Below are positions 15,284-23,235 of a stretch of DNA of 64,000 nt, piece by piece; the stretch's first letter is position 1; each line of letters opens with the position of its first letter. The notes beneath the pieces were generated by a model. It was not told the origin of the DNA. It saw only the letters and a program-made list of their open reading frames with translations, and ran no database searches. The position numbers and the translations under genes are program-made. Source of the stretch: Oscillospiraceae bacterium (lineage in GTDB: Bacteria; Bacillota; Clostridia; Oscillospirales; Oscillospiraceae); the NCBI GenBank assembly GCA_910575265.1, contig CAJTEA010000013.1, positions 1 through 64,000 on the forward strand, read 5' to 3'.

Positions 15284-17116
15284 ATGACCTTTGATGAGCT
15301 GAAGGAAAAAGCCCACAGCCTGCCGCTGAAGCCGGGGGTCTACATCATGCAGGACGCCCAGAGCGCCGTGATTTACGTGGGTAAGGCCAAGGCGCTGAAA
15401 AACCGGGTCAGCCAGTATTTCCAGGATTCCGCCTCCCACACGGAAAAGACTCGGGCCATGGTGGCTCAGATTGACCACTTCGATGTCATCATCGCTGACA
15501 GCGAGTTCGAGGCCCTGGTGCTGGAATGCTCCCTCATCAAACGGCACCAGCCCCGGTACAACATTTTATTGAAGGACAGCAAGGGCTACCCCTATATCCG
15601 TCTGTCTAAAGAGGCCTATCCGAAATTTTCCCTGGCCTCCAAGGCGGCGGAGGACGGCGCCCGGTATTTCGGCCCCTACGCCGGGCGGCACAGCACCCAG
15701 GGCATCATTGAGGCCCTGCGCGCCGCCCTGCGCCTGCCCTCCTGCAACAAAAAGTTCCCCCGGGACATCGGCAAGGAACGGCCCTGTCTCAACTTTCACA
15801 TGGGCAAGTGCGATGGCTACTGCCGGGGAGACGAGCTGAAAGAACAGCACGACCTGGCGATCGCCCAGGCGGTTTCCCTTCTGGAGGGCCGGTTCAGGGA
15901 CGTGCGGAAGGACCTGACGGAAGAGATGGAACGGGCGGCGGAGGAGCTGCGCTTCGAGCGGGCCGCTGAGCTCCGGGACCGGCTCCAGGCCATTGAGCTG
16001 CTGGGCAAGCGGCAGAAGGTAATCGCCGCCTCCCTGGCGGATACCGACGTGGCCGGCTTTTTCCGCGGGACCGCCAAGAGCTGCTTTGTGGTCCTGCATT
16101 TTGTGGACGGCGAGCTGGCCGCCAAGGATTTTGACCTGCTGGAAACCCCCATGGAGGAGGAAGAGGGGGCGGTGCTGTCCTCCCTGACGCGAGAGTACTA
16201 TGTGGGCCGCGCCCGCCTGCCGAAGCAAATTTTGATCCCCTGCGAGCTGCCAGACCAGGTGCCTCTGACCCGGATGCTGTCGGAGCAGGTGGGATACCGG
16301 GTGGAGCTGGTCACCCCTCAGCGGGGGGCGAAAATGGATCTGATCAAGCTGGCCAACCAGAACGCACGGGAGGAGGTGGAGCGGGCCACCACCCGGGAGG
16401 AGCGGCGGAACAAACTGCTGGAGGCGCTGGGAAAGATGCTCAGCCTGGAACAGTCCCCCCGGCGAATGGAGTCCTACGACATCTCCAACCAGGGGGCCAG
16501 TGATATCGTGGCCTCCATGGTGGTTTACGTGGACGGCAAGCCCCTAAAGCGGGATTACCGCCGGTTCAAGCTCAAGGATATGGATGGTCCTGACGACTAC
16601 GCTTCCATGGAGCAGGTGCTCACCCGCCGGTTCCGCCGGTATCTGGACGGGGATGAGAAGTTCGCCGACAAGCCGGACCTGCTCCTCATTGATGGCGGGC
16701 GCGAGCATGTAAAGGTGGCTCAGCGGGTGCTGGAGGCTATGAATCTGGACATCCCCGCCTATGGCATGGTGAAGGATGACCGGCACCGCACCCGGGCCTT
16801 GGTTCACCCGGACGGCCGGGAGATCGGCATCCAGTCCATCCCGGCGGTGTTCGCCCTCATCGGGCAGATCCAGGAAGAGACCCACCGCTTCGCCATTGAA
16901 TACCACCGCCAGCTCCAGGCGGGGCATGTAAAAACCTCCGTCCTGGACAAAATACCCGGGGTGGGGGAGAAGCGCCGCCAGCAGCTTTTGAAGCATTTCA
17001 AAACGGTCAAGGCCATCAAGGGGGCCTCCCTGGAACAGCTCCAGGAGGTTGTGCCCAAAAATACCGCTCAGGCGGTGTACCACTACTTTCAATCCGAACA
17101 GGAAAGGAAACACTGA
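15284..17116 (+). CDS. uvrC: Excinuclease ABC subunit C
   Basis: This 610-residue UvrC makes both incisions in nucleotide excision repair after UvrB loads at damage. The N-terminal GIY-YIG nuclease is visible (PGVYIM ... AVIYVGKAKALKNRV). A cysteine-rich segment (CLNFHMGKCDGYC), the UVR/UvrB-binding helix pair near 200-235, the RNase H-like nuclease (ESYDISNQGASDIVASMVVY, DLLLIDGGREHV) and a C-terminal helix-hairpin-helix (IPGVGEKRRQQLLKHF) follow. It starts after GGGGGG and is followed within 2 bp by rsmD, suggesting an operon uvrC-rsmD-coaD. Confidence 0.96.
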   Translation: MTFDELKEKAHSLPLKPGVYIMQDAQSAVIYVGKAKALKNRVSQYFQDSASHTEKTRAMVAQIDHFDVIIADSEFEALVLECSLIKRHQPRYNILLKDSKGYPYIRLSKEAYPKFSLASKAAEDGARYFGPYAGRHSTQGIIEALRAALRLPSCNKKFPRDIGKERPCLNFHMGKCDGYCRGDELKEQHDLAIAQAVSLLEGRFRDVRKDLTEEMERAAEELRFERAAELRDRLQAIELLGKRQKVIAASLADTDVAGFFRGTAKSCFVVLHFVDGELAAKDFDLLETPMEEEEGAVLSSLTREYYVGRARLPKQILIPCELPDQVPLTRMLSEQVGYRVELVTPQRGAKMDLIKLANQNAREEVERATTREERRNKLLEALGKMLSLEQSPRRMESYDISNQGASDIVASMVVYVDGKPLKRDYRRFKLKDMDGPDDYASMEQVLTRRFRRYLDGDEKFADKPDLLLIDGGREHVKVAQRVLEAMNLDIPAYGMVKDDRHRTRALVHPDGREIGIQSIPAVFALIGQIQEETHRFAIEYHRQLQAGHVKTSVLDKIPGVGEKRRQQLLKHFKTVKAIKGASLEQLQEVVPKNTAQAVYHYFQSEQERKH

Positions 17117-17117
17117 T

Positions 17118-17675
17118 ATGCGCATTATTTCCGGTTCCGCCCGTGGGCGAAAATTGAAGGAACCCAAGGGGATGGACACCCGGCCCACCACCGACAAGGT
17201 GAAGGAGGGCCTGTTCAACATCATTCAGTTTGAGCTGGAGGGGCGGCGGGTGCTGGACCTGTTCGCCGGCACCGGCCAGCTGGGGCTGGAGGCCCTGTCC
17301 CGGGGGGCGGAGTATTGCGCCTTTGTGGACCAGCGCCGGGAGGCCGCGGCCCTGGTGCGGGACAACGTGAAGCTGTGCCGCTTTGAGGGCCGTGCCCGGG
17401 TGGCTCAGGGGGAGGCGCTGTCCTTTCTGGCGGCCTGCCGGGAAAAATTCGACGTTGTATTTCTGGACCCGCCCTACGCCAGCGGCTTGCTGGAAAAATC
17501 CCTGGAAGCGCTGACGGGATTTGACATTCTCCGGGAACATGGTATAATAGTCTGCGAAAGTGGAGTGGAATGGACAATTCCACCCATAGCGCCCCCCTAT
17601 GAGGCGGGCCGCGAGTACCGGTATGGGCAGATCAAGCTGACCCTCTGCCGCCGGTCCGGGAGCGTGATACGATGA
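17118..17675 (+). CDS. rsmD: 16S rRNA (guanine966-N2)-methyltransferase RsmD
   Basis: This 185-residue SAM-dependent methyltransferase modifies 16S rRNA. Visible are the N-terminal MRIISGSARGRKLKEPKG, SAM motif I VLDLFAGTGQLGLEAL and the catalytic DPPY tetrapeptide (VVFLDPPYASG). The start at 17118 is just after the uvrC stop, with AGGAAAGGAAA upstream. It overlaps coaD by ATGA; rsmD-coaD is a conserved gene pair. Confidence 0.94.
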   Translation: MRIISGSARGRKLKEPKGMDTRPTTDKVKEGLFNIIQFELEGRRVLDLFAGTGQLGLEALSRGAEYCAFVDQRREAAALVRDNVKLCRFEGRARVAQGEALSFLAACREKFDVVFLDPPYASGLLEKSLEALTGFDILREHGIIVCESGVEWTIPPIAPPYEAGREYRYGQIKLTLCRRSGSVIR

Positions 17676-18169
17676 GCACAGCCATCTATCCGGGCAGCTT
17701 CGACCCGGTGACCCTGGGGCATTTGAACATCATCCGGCGGGCGGCGGCCTGTTTCGACAAGCTGATCGTGTGCGTGATGATAAACTCTAAGAAGACGGGA
17801 ATGTTTACCCCCGAGGAGCGGGTGGAGCTTCTGCGCAGGTCCACCGAGCGCTTCACCAATGTGGAGGTGGATTTCTCCAATGAGCTGCTGGCGGCCTACG
17901 CCAAGCGGCGGAAAGCCCATGTGGTGGTCAAGGGGCTGCGGGCGGTTTCCGACTTTGAACAGGAGGTCCAGATGGCGGTCATCAACCGTAAGCTGAACCC
18001 CAGGCTGGAAACCATGTTTCTGGCGTCCAGCGACAAATATACCTATCTCAGCTCCACCATTGTCAAGGAGATGGCCCGGTACGGGGCCAACCTCCGGGAG
18101 TTTGTCCCCTGTGAAATTGTGGACGATGTGAACCGGCGCATGAGAGAGATGGAAGGAAAGGAAGGGTAA
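17672..18169 (+). CDS. coaD: Phosphopantetheine adenylyltransferase
   Basis: It adenylates 4'-phosphopantetheine to dephospho-CoA in coenzyme A synthesis. At 165 residues it is the typical length. The nucleotidyltransferase signature GSFDPVTLGHLNII (HxGH-type) is at the N-terminus, KGLRAVSDFEQE in the middle and the ISSTxVKE-like SSTIVKEMARYG near the end. The start overlaps the rsmD stop by 4 bp. Confidence 0.96.
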   Translation: MSTAIYPGSFDPVTLGHLNIIRRAAACFDKLIVCVMINSKKTGMFTPEERVELLRRSTERFTNVEVDFSNELLAAYAKRRKAHVVVKGLRAVSDFEQEVQMAVINRKLNPRLETMFLASSDKYTYLSSTIVKEMARYGANLREFVPCEIVDDVNRRMREMEGKEG

Positions 18170-18173
18170 CGTT

Positions 18174-18707
18174 ATGGCGAGCGGTGTGGAAGAATTATTG
18201 GACATGCTGTTTGAGATGGTGGATGAGGCGAAGAACGCCCCTCTGTCCCCGGACAAGTTTGTTCTGGAGCGGGACCAGGTGCTGGACCTCATTGACGATA
18301 TCCGCAGCCAGTTCCCCATGGAGCTGACCGAGGCCCGAAAGATGATGGCCCGCCGGGCGGAGATGGAGGCGGAGGCCAAGCGCAAGGCCGACGCCATTGT
18401 CCGGTCCGCCGAGGAGCGGGCCAAGCAGATGCTGGCGGCGGACAGCATTGCCCTCCAGGCCCGCCAGCGGGCCAACGACATGATGCGCCAGGCGGAGGAA
18501 CGTAGCCGGGAGCTGAAACGCTCGGCCAACGAGTACTGCGAGGACGCCCTGCGCCGCACCGAGGAGGCGGTGGCGGAGGCGTACAACGAGATTAAACAGT
18601 CCCGTTCCCGCTTCCGGGCGGCGGCGGCCGCCGTCTCAACCGGCTCTCCCGGCGGTCCCGTCCAAGGGGGAAGAGCGGTCTATGACGCCGCGGCGGACCG
18701 GGATTAA
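18174..18707 (+). CDS. Coiled-coil protein, function unknown (DivIVA/V-type ATPase subunit E-like)
   Basis: The product is 177 residues. The first 45 (ELLDMLFEMVDEAKNAPLSP...) form a compact acidic segment; residues 45-140 are a long Ala/Arg/Glu-rich coiled coil (AEAKRKADAIVRSAEERAKQ and similar). The tail is Gly/Ala-rich. It is encoded 4 bp after coaD with a good ribosome site, a position conserved in Oscillospiraceae as far as I remember, where it is loosely annotated as an ATPase. No catalytic motif is visible, so a structural role is more likely. Confidence 0.8.
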   Translation: MASGVEELLDMLFEMVDEAKNAPLSPDKFVLERDQVLDLIDDIRSQFPMELTEARKMMARRAEMEAEAKRKADAIVRSAEERAKQMLAADSIALQARQRANDMMRQAEERSRELKRSANEYCEDALRRTEEAVAEAYNEIKQSRSRFRAAAAAVSTGSPGGPVQGGRAVYDAAADRD

Positions 18708-18741
18708 GCTGGCCTGATAGGAGGGAAGCGAGGTCGTTTTG

Positions 18742-19956
18742 ATGAACAATTCCATGAAGTGGGTCCTGAACCGGATGCCGGCCAGTGAGGACAGGTATCT
18801 GCCGGTCATGAGCCTGGAAAACGTGGAGAAGGCCCGGGCATTCCATCGCTCATTTCCGCACTATTCCGTCACCCCGCTGGTCCGACTGGATGGCATGGCC
18901 CGCCAGCTGGGACTGGGGGCGCTGTGTGTGAAAGACGAGAGCTGGCGCTTTGGCCTGAACGCCTTTAAGGTGCTGGGCGGCTCCTTTGCCATAGCCCGGT
19001 ACATCGCCGGAGAGCTGGGGCGGGATGTGTCCGAACTGACCTATGACCGGCTGACCAGTCCGGAGCTGCGTGCGGAATTCGGTCAGGCCACCTTCTTTAC
19101 CGCCACCGATGGCAACCACGGCCGGGGAGTGGCCTGGGCGGCCAGGCAGCTGGGGCAGAAGGCGGTGATCCGCATGCCGAAGGGCACCGTCCGGTCCCGC
19201 TTTGAGAATATCGCCAAAGAGGGAGCCCAGGTGAGCGTCGAGGAGCTGAACTATGACGACTGTGTCCGTCTTGCCGCCGCGGAGGCGGACAAAACAGAGC
19301 ATGGTGTGGTTATTCAGGATACCGCCTGGGAGGGCTATGAGGAAATTCCCTCCTGGATTATGCAGGGCTACGGCACCATGGCCGCTGAGGCTGCGGAGCA
19401 GATGCGGCGGCAGGAGCTGGACCGTCCGACTCATATCTTTGTCCAGGCCGGCGTGGGCAGTCTGGCCGGAGCGGTGGCGGGGTACTTCGCCAACCGCTTC
19501 CCTACTGACCCGCCGAAATTGATTGTCATGGAGGCGCGGGCCGCCGACTGCCACTATCAGAGCGCTCTGGCCAGCGACGGCGGAGTCCGGGCCGTGGGGG
19601 GCGATTTGCGCACCATTATGGCGGGTCTGGCCTGCGGCGAAGTGAATACCGTCTCCTGGGACATTCTGCGCAATCACGCGGCCGCGTTTCTCTCCTGTCC
19701 CGACTGGATGAGCGCGAAGGGGATGCGGATGCTGGCCGCGCCGCTGAAAGGGGATCCGGCGGTGACCTCCGGGGAGTCTGGAGCCATCGGCATGGGCGTG
19801 ATTACGTCCATCATGGAGGACAGCGCTTGTTCGGAGCCGCGGGAGGCCCTGAAGCTGGATGGAAACAGCCGGGTGCTCCTGTTCTCCACCGAGGGAGACA
19901 CCGACCCGGAGCGGTACCAGAAGATTGTCTGGGACGGCTGGGACGGGCTGGAGTGA
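18742..19956 (+). CDS. dpaL: Diaminopropionate ammonia-lyase
   Basis: This PLP enzyme splits 2,3-diaminopropionate to pyruvate and two ammonia. The 404 residues show fold type II features: the PLP lysine in RFGLNAFKVLGG, TATDGNHGRGVAWAA as the Asn-loop, and the glycine-rich phosphate loop QAGVGSLAGAVAGY. The GxNAFK plus TDGNHGRG combination is characteristic of DpaL/YgeX rather than threonine dehydratase. The start at 18742 lies one codon inside an in-frame TTG. It stands alone with its own terminator. DpaL also occurs in gut purine/uric acid catabolic clusters (ygeX), but no such genes are next to it here. Confidence 0.92.
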   Translation: MNNSMKWVLNRMPASEDRYLPVMSLENVEKARAFHRSFPHYSVTPLVRLDGMARQLGLGALCVKDESWRFGLNAFKVLGGSFAIARYIAGELGRDVSELTYDRLTSPELRAEFGQATFFTATDGNHGRGVAWAARQLGQKAVIRMPKGTVRSRFENIAKEGAQVSVEELNYDDCVRLAAAEADKTEHGVVIQDTAWEGYEEIPSWIMQGYGTMAAEAAEQMRRQELDRPTHIFVQAGVGSLAGAVAGYFANRFPTDPPKLIVMEARAADCHYQSALASDGGVRAVGGDLRTIMAGLACGEVNTVSWDILRNHAAAFLSCPDWMSAKGMRMLAAPLKGDPAVTSGESGAIGMGVITSIMEDSACSEPREALKLDGNSRVLLFSTEGDTDPERYQKIVWDGWDGLE

Positions 19957-19975
19957 GGCCATGGAGTAAAACTGG

Positions 19976-20012
19976 ACAGCGCGTGAGAGAGAAACGCTCA
20001 CGCGCTGTTTTG
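19976..20012 (+). terminator. dpaL terminator
   Basis: ACAGCGCGTGAG (19976-19987) pairs with CTCACGCGCTGT (19997-20008), followed by TTTTGT. Confidence 0.88.
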
Positions 20013-20063
20013 TATACGAAACCACGTCGGAAATTTTAACCGGAAAGGTGGAACCGCGCCAAT

Positions 20064-20261
20064 ATGCGAGATGAGAAGGATTCCCTGCTGCCCCAGGGTG
20101 TGGACACCGCTTTGGCGGAGATTGAGAACATGCTTGACCAGATGCTGGTTCTGGCGCGGCTGTCCGCCAGCGGCCTGGATGTGGACAGGCCCGCCCTGCA
20201 AAAGACGCTGGAACGGCTGCAGGGAAAAATTGACCGCATCGCGGACAGACTTGACCAGTAG
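20064..20261 (+). CDS. Small hypothetical protein (65 aa)
   Basis: The product is a 65-residue acidic, helical protein (ALAEIENMLDQMLVLARLSA ... ALQKTLERLQGKIDRIADRL). AAAGGTGG lies about 14 bp before the ATG, longer than ideal. The sequence has coding character (heptad-like pattern, balanced composition) but no family I recognise. It lies between the dpaL terminator and a truncated AbrB gene. Moderate confidence only. Confidence 0.5.
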   Translation: MRDEKDSLLPQGVDTALAEIENMLDQMLVLARLSASGLDVDRPALQKTLERLQGKIDRIADRLDQ

Positions 20262-20383
20262 CTTGATATAAGCGCCGCCGGCCGGTGAGCTGGAAAACAA
20301 AGCCATGTGGATTTCTGCATATCCTTCCAAGTCCTGCGGATACTAAAGCTGTCAAATAAAAAACCGCAGGAGGCATGAGATCA

Positions 20384-20557
20384 ATGAAAGCAACTGGTAT
20401 CGTGCGCCGTATTGACGATTTGGGCCGGGTTGTGATTCCCAAGGAGATTCGCCGGACCATGCGTATCCGTGAGGGCGACCCATCACAGACAGCATTGACA
20501 CCGTGGGAGCGGTTCTGCGTTGGCATGCTGGAACTGGAAAAGCGGATGGGTAAATAA
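20384..20557 (+). pseudogene. Truncated SpoVT/AbrB-type regulator
   Basis: Residues 1-33, from MKATGIVRRIDDLGRVVIPK to REGDP, match the SpoVT/AbrB swapped-hairpin DNA-binding domain almost perfectly. The conserved continuation (LEIFTD-like, then the GAF domain of SpoVT) is missing; instead 24 unrelated residues ending LELEKRMGK follow. Full SpoVT is about 180 residues; this frame has 57. A deletion has probably fused the start of a spoVT paralog to other sequence. It keeps a ribosome site (GGAGG) and could still make a small DNA-binding peptide, so 'pseudogene' is a judgement. Confidence 0.65.
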
Positions 20558-20560
20558 GCG

Positions 20561-20598
20561 AAGCGGCCTCCCACATAAATTGTGGGAGGTCCGCTTTT
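20561..20598. terminator. Terminator after the AbrB fragment
   Basis: AGCGG-CCTCCCACA, TAAAT, TGTGGGAGGTCCGCTTTT; one small bulge. On the minus strand it also abuts the 3' end of yaaA. Confidence 0.8.
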
Positions 20599-21346
20599 AG
20601 GAATTCGTTTTGAGAAATACCTTATGCTCCTCTGTTGACAGTGACGGCTGAAAACGGTAATCTAACTGGTCAAACGCCTGGATATCAGCGATATCTGTGA
20701 CGTTGTTCTCCGCCAGCCAGCGTACCATCTGTCCCCTGGCCATTTTGCACATGGTGCCCTTTTCGATGATCTTGCCGTTTCCCCATTCTCCAAACGTGCA
20801 GGTGATAAACCGGACAGATTTGGGCAGACAGGGCTCCACCGCCTTGCTGTACTCCTTGGAGGCCAGATTCAGCAGCGAGTCTGTTTCCGAAGCCAACTGC
20901 CGGGCCAGATAGTCACCCCAGAATTGATACAGATCCCGGCAGCCGTCCGCCGCCAGCCTGGCCTGCATTTCCAGACGGTAGGGGGTCACGCCGTCAAAGG
21001 GCCGCAGCAGTCCATAGAAGCCGGAGAGAATGCGAAGATGTTCCCGGAGATAGTCCAGATGGGATGTCTCCATCACGCCGGGGGCCATGTAGCGGTACTG
21101 GATGCCCTCGTAGGAGAGAATAGACGGGGTGAGATTTCGACGCAGGTCCATCTGCTCCAGGCGTTCTATGTTCAGCCTGGCAATGACGTCATTGCACCTC
21201 CAAAGGGTCTGCAAATCTTTGGGAGACATTCCCTGAAGGACAGTTTTCAGCATCTCTGTCTGTTCCAGAAACTGTGGCAGGCCGTCCACGGCAAAGCTGT
21301 CCGTGTCCACCACCATTTTCTTCGCCGGGGCGATAATGATGCGCAT
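20597..21346 (-). CDS. yaaA: YaaA-family peroxide stress protein (UPF0246)
   Basis: The protein has 249 residues, the family length. It begins MRIIIAPAKKM and contains FYGLLRPFDGVTPYRLEMQA near the middle, both signatures of YaaA (DUF328). In E. coli YaaA lowers free iron and protects DNA during hydrogen peroxide stress, and it binds DNA through a helix-hairpin-helix. GAGGAG precedes the ATG. It is the last gene of a three-gene minus-strand operon with the HEAT-like protein and the deformylase-like protein. Confidence 0.92.
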   Translation of the reverse strand: MRIIIAPAKKMVVDTDSFAVDGLPQFLEQTEMLKTVLQGMSPKDLQTLWRCNDVIARLNIERLEQMDLRRNLTPSILSYEGIQYRYMAPGVMETSHLDYLREHLRILSGFYGLLRPFDGVTPYRLEMQARLAADGCRDLYQFWGDYLARQLASETDSLLNLASKEYSKAVEPCLPKSVRFITCTFGEWGNGKIIEKGTMCKMARGQMVRWLAENNVTDIADIQAFDQLDYRFQPSLSTEEHKVFLKTNS

Positions 21347-21351
21347 AGACT

Positions 21352-21657
21352 TTACTCCTCAGTTTTTTGCGGCGCCGCCACGCGCTGGCGGGCCGTGATG
21401 GGCTTTACATCGGTTACATGGGACAAAAATTCATCCAGCAGCGCGTCAAACTTTCCCTCCCTGTCCCATCGGGAGTTAGCGGAAAGGATGGCAATGGCCC
21501 GGTTGCGAACCAGGGAGTTCTTATTCCGCAAAAGTTCAGTGAAGCGGTCAAAGCAGGGGTACCAGATGTCGGAGGCTCGGCTCTCCTCCGCAATCTGCTG
21601 AGTGAAAGCATAGGCGTCTTTTCCCGTCAGGCGGGCGATACAGGCGTCGAAGTCCAT
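21352..21657 (-). CDS. HEAT-repeat-like small protein ('SufBD protein' family name)
   Basis: The product is 101 residues, mostly helical. SLVRNRAIAILSANSRWD resembles one HEAT repeat. Clostridial homologues carry the uninformative label 'SufBD protein', though no SufB/D motif is present. The start lies 1 bp from the stop of the deformylase-like gene, and the stop lies 5 bp before yaaA, so the three genes form an operon. The function is unknown; a partner role to one of its neighbours is plausible. Confidence 0.8.
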   Translation of the reverse strand: MDFDACIARLTGKDAYAFTQQIAEESRASDIWYPCFDRFTELLRNKNSLVRNRAIAILSANSRWDREGKFDALLDEFLSHVTDVKPITARQRVAAPQKTEE

Positions 21658-21658
21658 A

Positions 21659-22069
21659 TCAGATCAGCGCCCCCTCGCAGTGGTCGATTTCGTGCTGGAT
21701 GATCTGGGCTGTCCAGCCGGTGAAGGTCTTAAAGCGGGTTTGGAACTGTTCGTTTTGATACTGTACCTTGATGGACTTCCAGCGTTTGGCCTTCCGGGTG
21801 CCGGTGAGGGAAAGACAGCCCTCTACCGCCTCATAGGGTTCGGATTTTTTGATGATCTCCGGATTGAACATCACCATATAGTTTCCCTCATTATTAAAGA
21901 CGATGATCCGTTCACGGACGCCAATCATATTGGCCGCCATGCCAACACAGCCGGTTTTGTGGGCCGTCAGAGTGTCCAGCAGATCCTGGGCGGCGGGCAA
22001 GTCCTCCGGGCCGGCAGGCACGGCTTTTTGGGAAAGGAACGCTTCGTCCCGCGTGATCTCTCGTACCAT
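21659..22069 (-). CDS. Peptide deformylase-like protein (variant motif I)
   Basis: The product is 136 residues. EGCLSL (motif II) and QHEIDHCEG (motif III, HExxH-like zinc site) are intact. Motif I reads GMAANMIG instead of GLAAxQxG: the catalytic Gln that stabilises the oxyanion is replaced by Met. This short variant is widespread in Clostridia beside a normal def, so it may not deformylate nascent chains. The start at 22069 has GGAGG 9 bp upstream; the longer frame from 22099 lacks a site. Confidence 0.85.
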   Translation of the reverse strand: MVREITRDEAFLSQKAVPAGPEDLPAAQDLLDTLTAHKTGCVGMAANMIGVRERIIVFNNEGNYMVMFNPEIIKKSEPYEAVEGCLSLTGTRKAKRWKSIKVQYQNEQFQTRFKTFTGWTAQIIQHEIDHCEGALI

Positions 22070-22374
22070 GATATTGTGCCTCCAGTATACACTTCCCACA
22101 GGGGGAAATTTGTGGTATACTCAATAAAATAGCACAAACAAGGGGAAAAGGCAAATTGAACTAGGGACAGCGTAACGATTAGTCCGTTTTATGGGACACT
22201 GTTTCTTTTATTATATTATAAAAGAAAAGATGTTTACCTGGGCCGCCGCGGTAGTAAATGTGGGAATATTGTGGTTGCGTTCATTGTCTATATTAGTTAT
22301 AATAAAGAAGTTATCGTAGAATTTGTCAGTATAACAATGAAAAGCGGTGTGAATAAAGGAGTGCGTATATCACA
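22070..22374. other. Left boundary of the dnd island: AT-rich intergenic region with repeats and promoter
   Basis: This 305-bp region holds a composition change from GC-rich to AT-rich DNA near 22200. A 19-bp element, TAGTCCGTTTTATGGGACA, is at 22180-22198 and recurs with one mismatch at 57603-57621. An AT hairpin TTTCTTTTAT/ATAAAAGAAA spans 22202-22227. A promoter TTGCGT (22275-22280), 17 bp, TATAAT (22298-22303) precedes the Mrr gene. No gene is seen. Confidence 0.6.
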
Positions 22375-23184
22375 ATGACAATTGTTGAGGCAATCAGCGT
22401 TATATTAACCGCAGCCCCCGCGGGACTTACAAGCCGGGAAATCTATGGGAAGATTGTAGAACATAACTTGTATGAGTTTCCAGCGGAAAATCCACCAGCT
22501 GTAGTAAACAGCATGATTAGGCGGCACTGCGTTGATTTGAATTTCCCAACGTCAAGTCCCAAGAAGCATTTTAAAATTGTGGGATATCAAGGGAAGAGAC
22601 CCAAGTACGCGCTTGTTGAGAGCAACGTAGAGAAAACAGATGAGGTGAAAAATCTTAACCCTCATGAGCTGCTTCCGGAAGAAATTATTCAAGAAGCGTA
22701 TAAAAAGCATATAGACTTTTTGCGAGACTCACTAAAAGACGCGATCATGAAAAATGATCCGGCATTTTTTGAGCAGTTGATTGTCGATTTGCTCATTGCT
22801 ATGGGGTATGGTTATGATAAGGATTCCGGGATTGTAGTAGGAGGTTCCCATGATGGTGGAATTGATGGAATTATTTTTGAGGACAAATTAGAGCTGGACA
22901 AAATTTATTTACAGGCTAAAAAATACAAAACAGGAAATACAGTATGCAGGAAAGACTTGCAGGCTTTTGTAGGGGCCATGCAGAATGTGCATAAAGGTGT
23001 GTTTATAACTACATCAACTTTTACAAAAGAAGCCATAAGCTATGCGAAAAATCAGCAGCAAAAAAGCTTGAAGCTTATAGATGGGGCTATGTTGACTGAT
23101 TTAATGGTGAGACATGAGCTTGGGGTTGTAAAGACCGCAAAACCTCTTGTTATTTATAAAGTGGATCAATCCTACTTCGGATGA
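22375..23184 (+). CDS. Mrr-type restriction endonuclease with N-terminal HARE-HTH domain
   Basis: The protein has 269 residues. Residues 1-85 form a HARE-HTH/winged helix (TSREIYGKIVEHNLYEFPAE, PPAVVNSMIRRHC). The C-terminal domain is Mrr_cat: GGSHDGGIDGIIF with the metal-binding Asp near 164, and YLQAKKYK giving the Q-x-K catalytic pair near 180. Mrr proteins cut modified DNA (type IV restriction). Directly upstream of dndC, it may be the nuclease partner of phosphorothioation, or restrict foreign modified DNA. An AAAGGAG site lies about 13 bp from the ATG. First gene of the island operon; AT-rich. Confidence 0.87.
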   Translation: MTIVEAISVILTAAPAGLTSREIYGKIVEHNLYEFPAENPPAVVNSMIRRHCVDLNFPTSSPKKHFKIVGYQGKRPKYALVESNVEKTDEVKNLNPHELLPEEIIQEAYKKHIDFLRDSLKDAIMKNDPAFFEQLIVDLLIAMGYGYDKDSGIVVGGSHDGGIDGIIFEDKLELDKIYLQAKKYKTGNTVCRKDLQAFVGAMQNVHKGVFITTSTFTKEAISYAKNQQQKSLKLIDGAMLTDLMVRHELGVVKTAKPLVIYKVDQSYFG

Positions 23185-23235
23185 TTTTAGAAGAATATCT
23201 AAAGAGGAATTATACAATGGTTGAAGGATAAAAAA

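Noticed and set aside
20041-20056. AAAGGTGGAACCGCG, a T-box-like core, before the 65-residue gene
   Set aside because: Only about 30 bp separate it from the dpaL terminator, leaving no room for Stem I, and no terminator/antiterminator pair follows. Chance or remnant.
18850-20574. 574-codon antisense frame opposite dpaL
   Set aside because: Shadow of a clear PLP enzyme gene; it also crosses two terminators.
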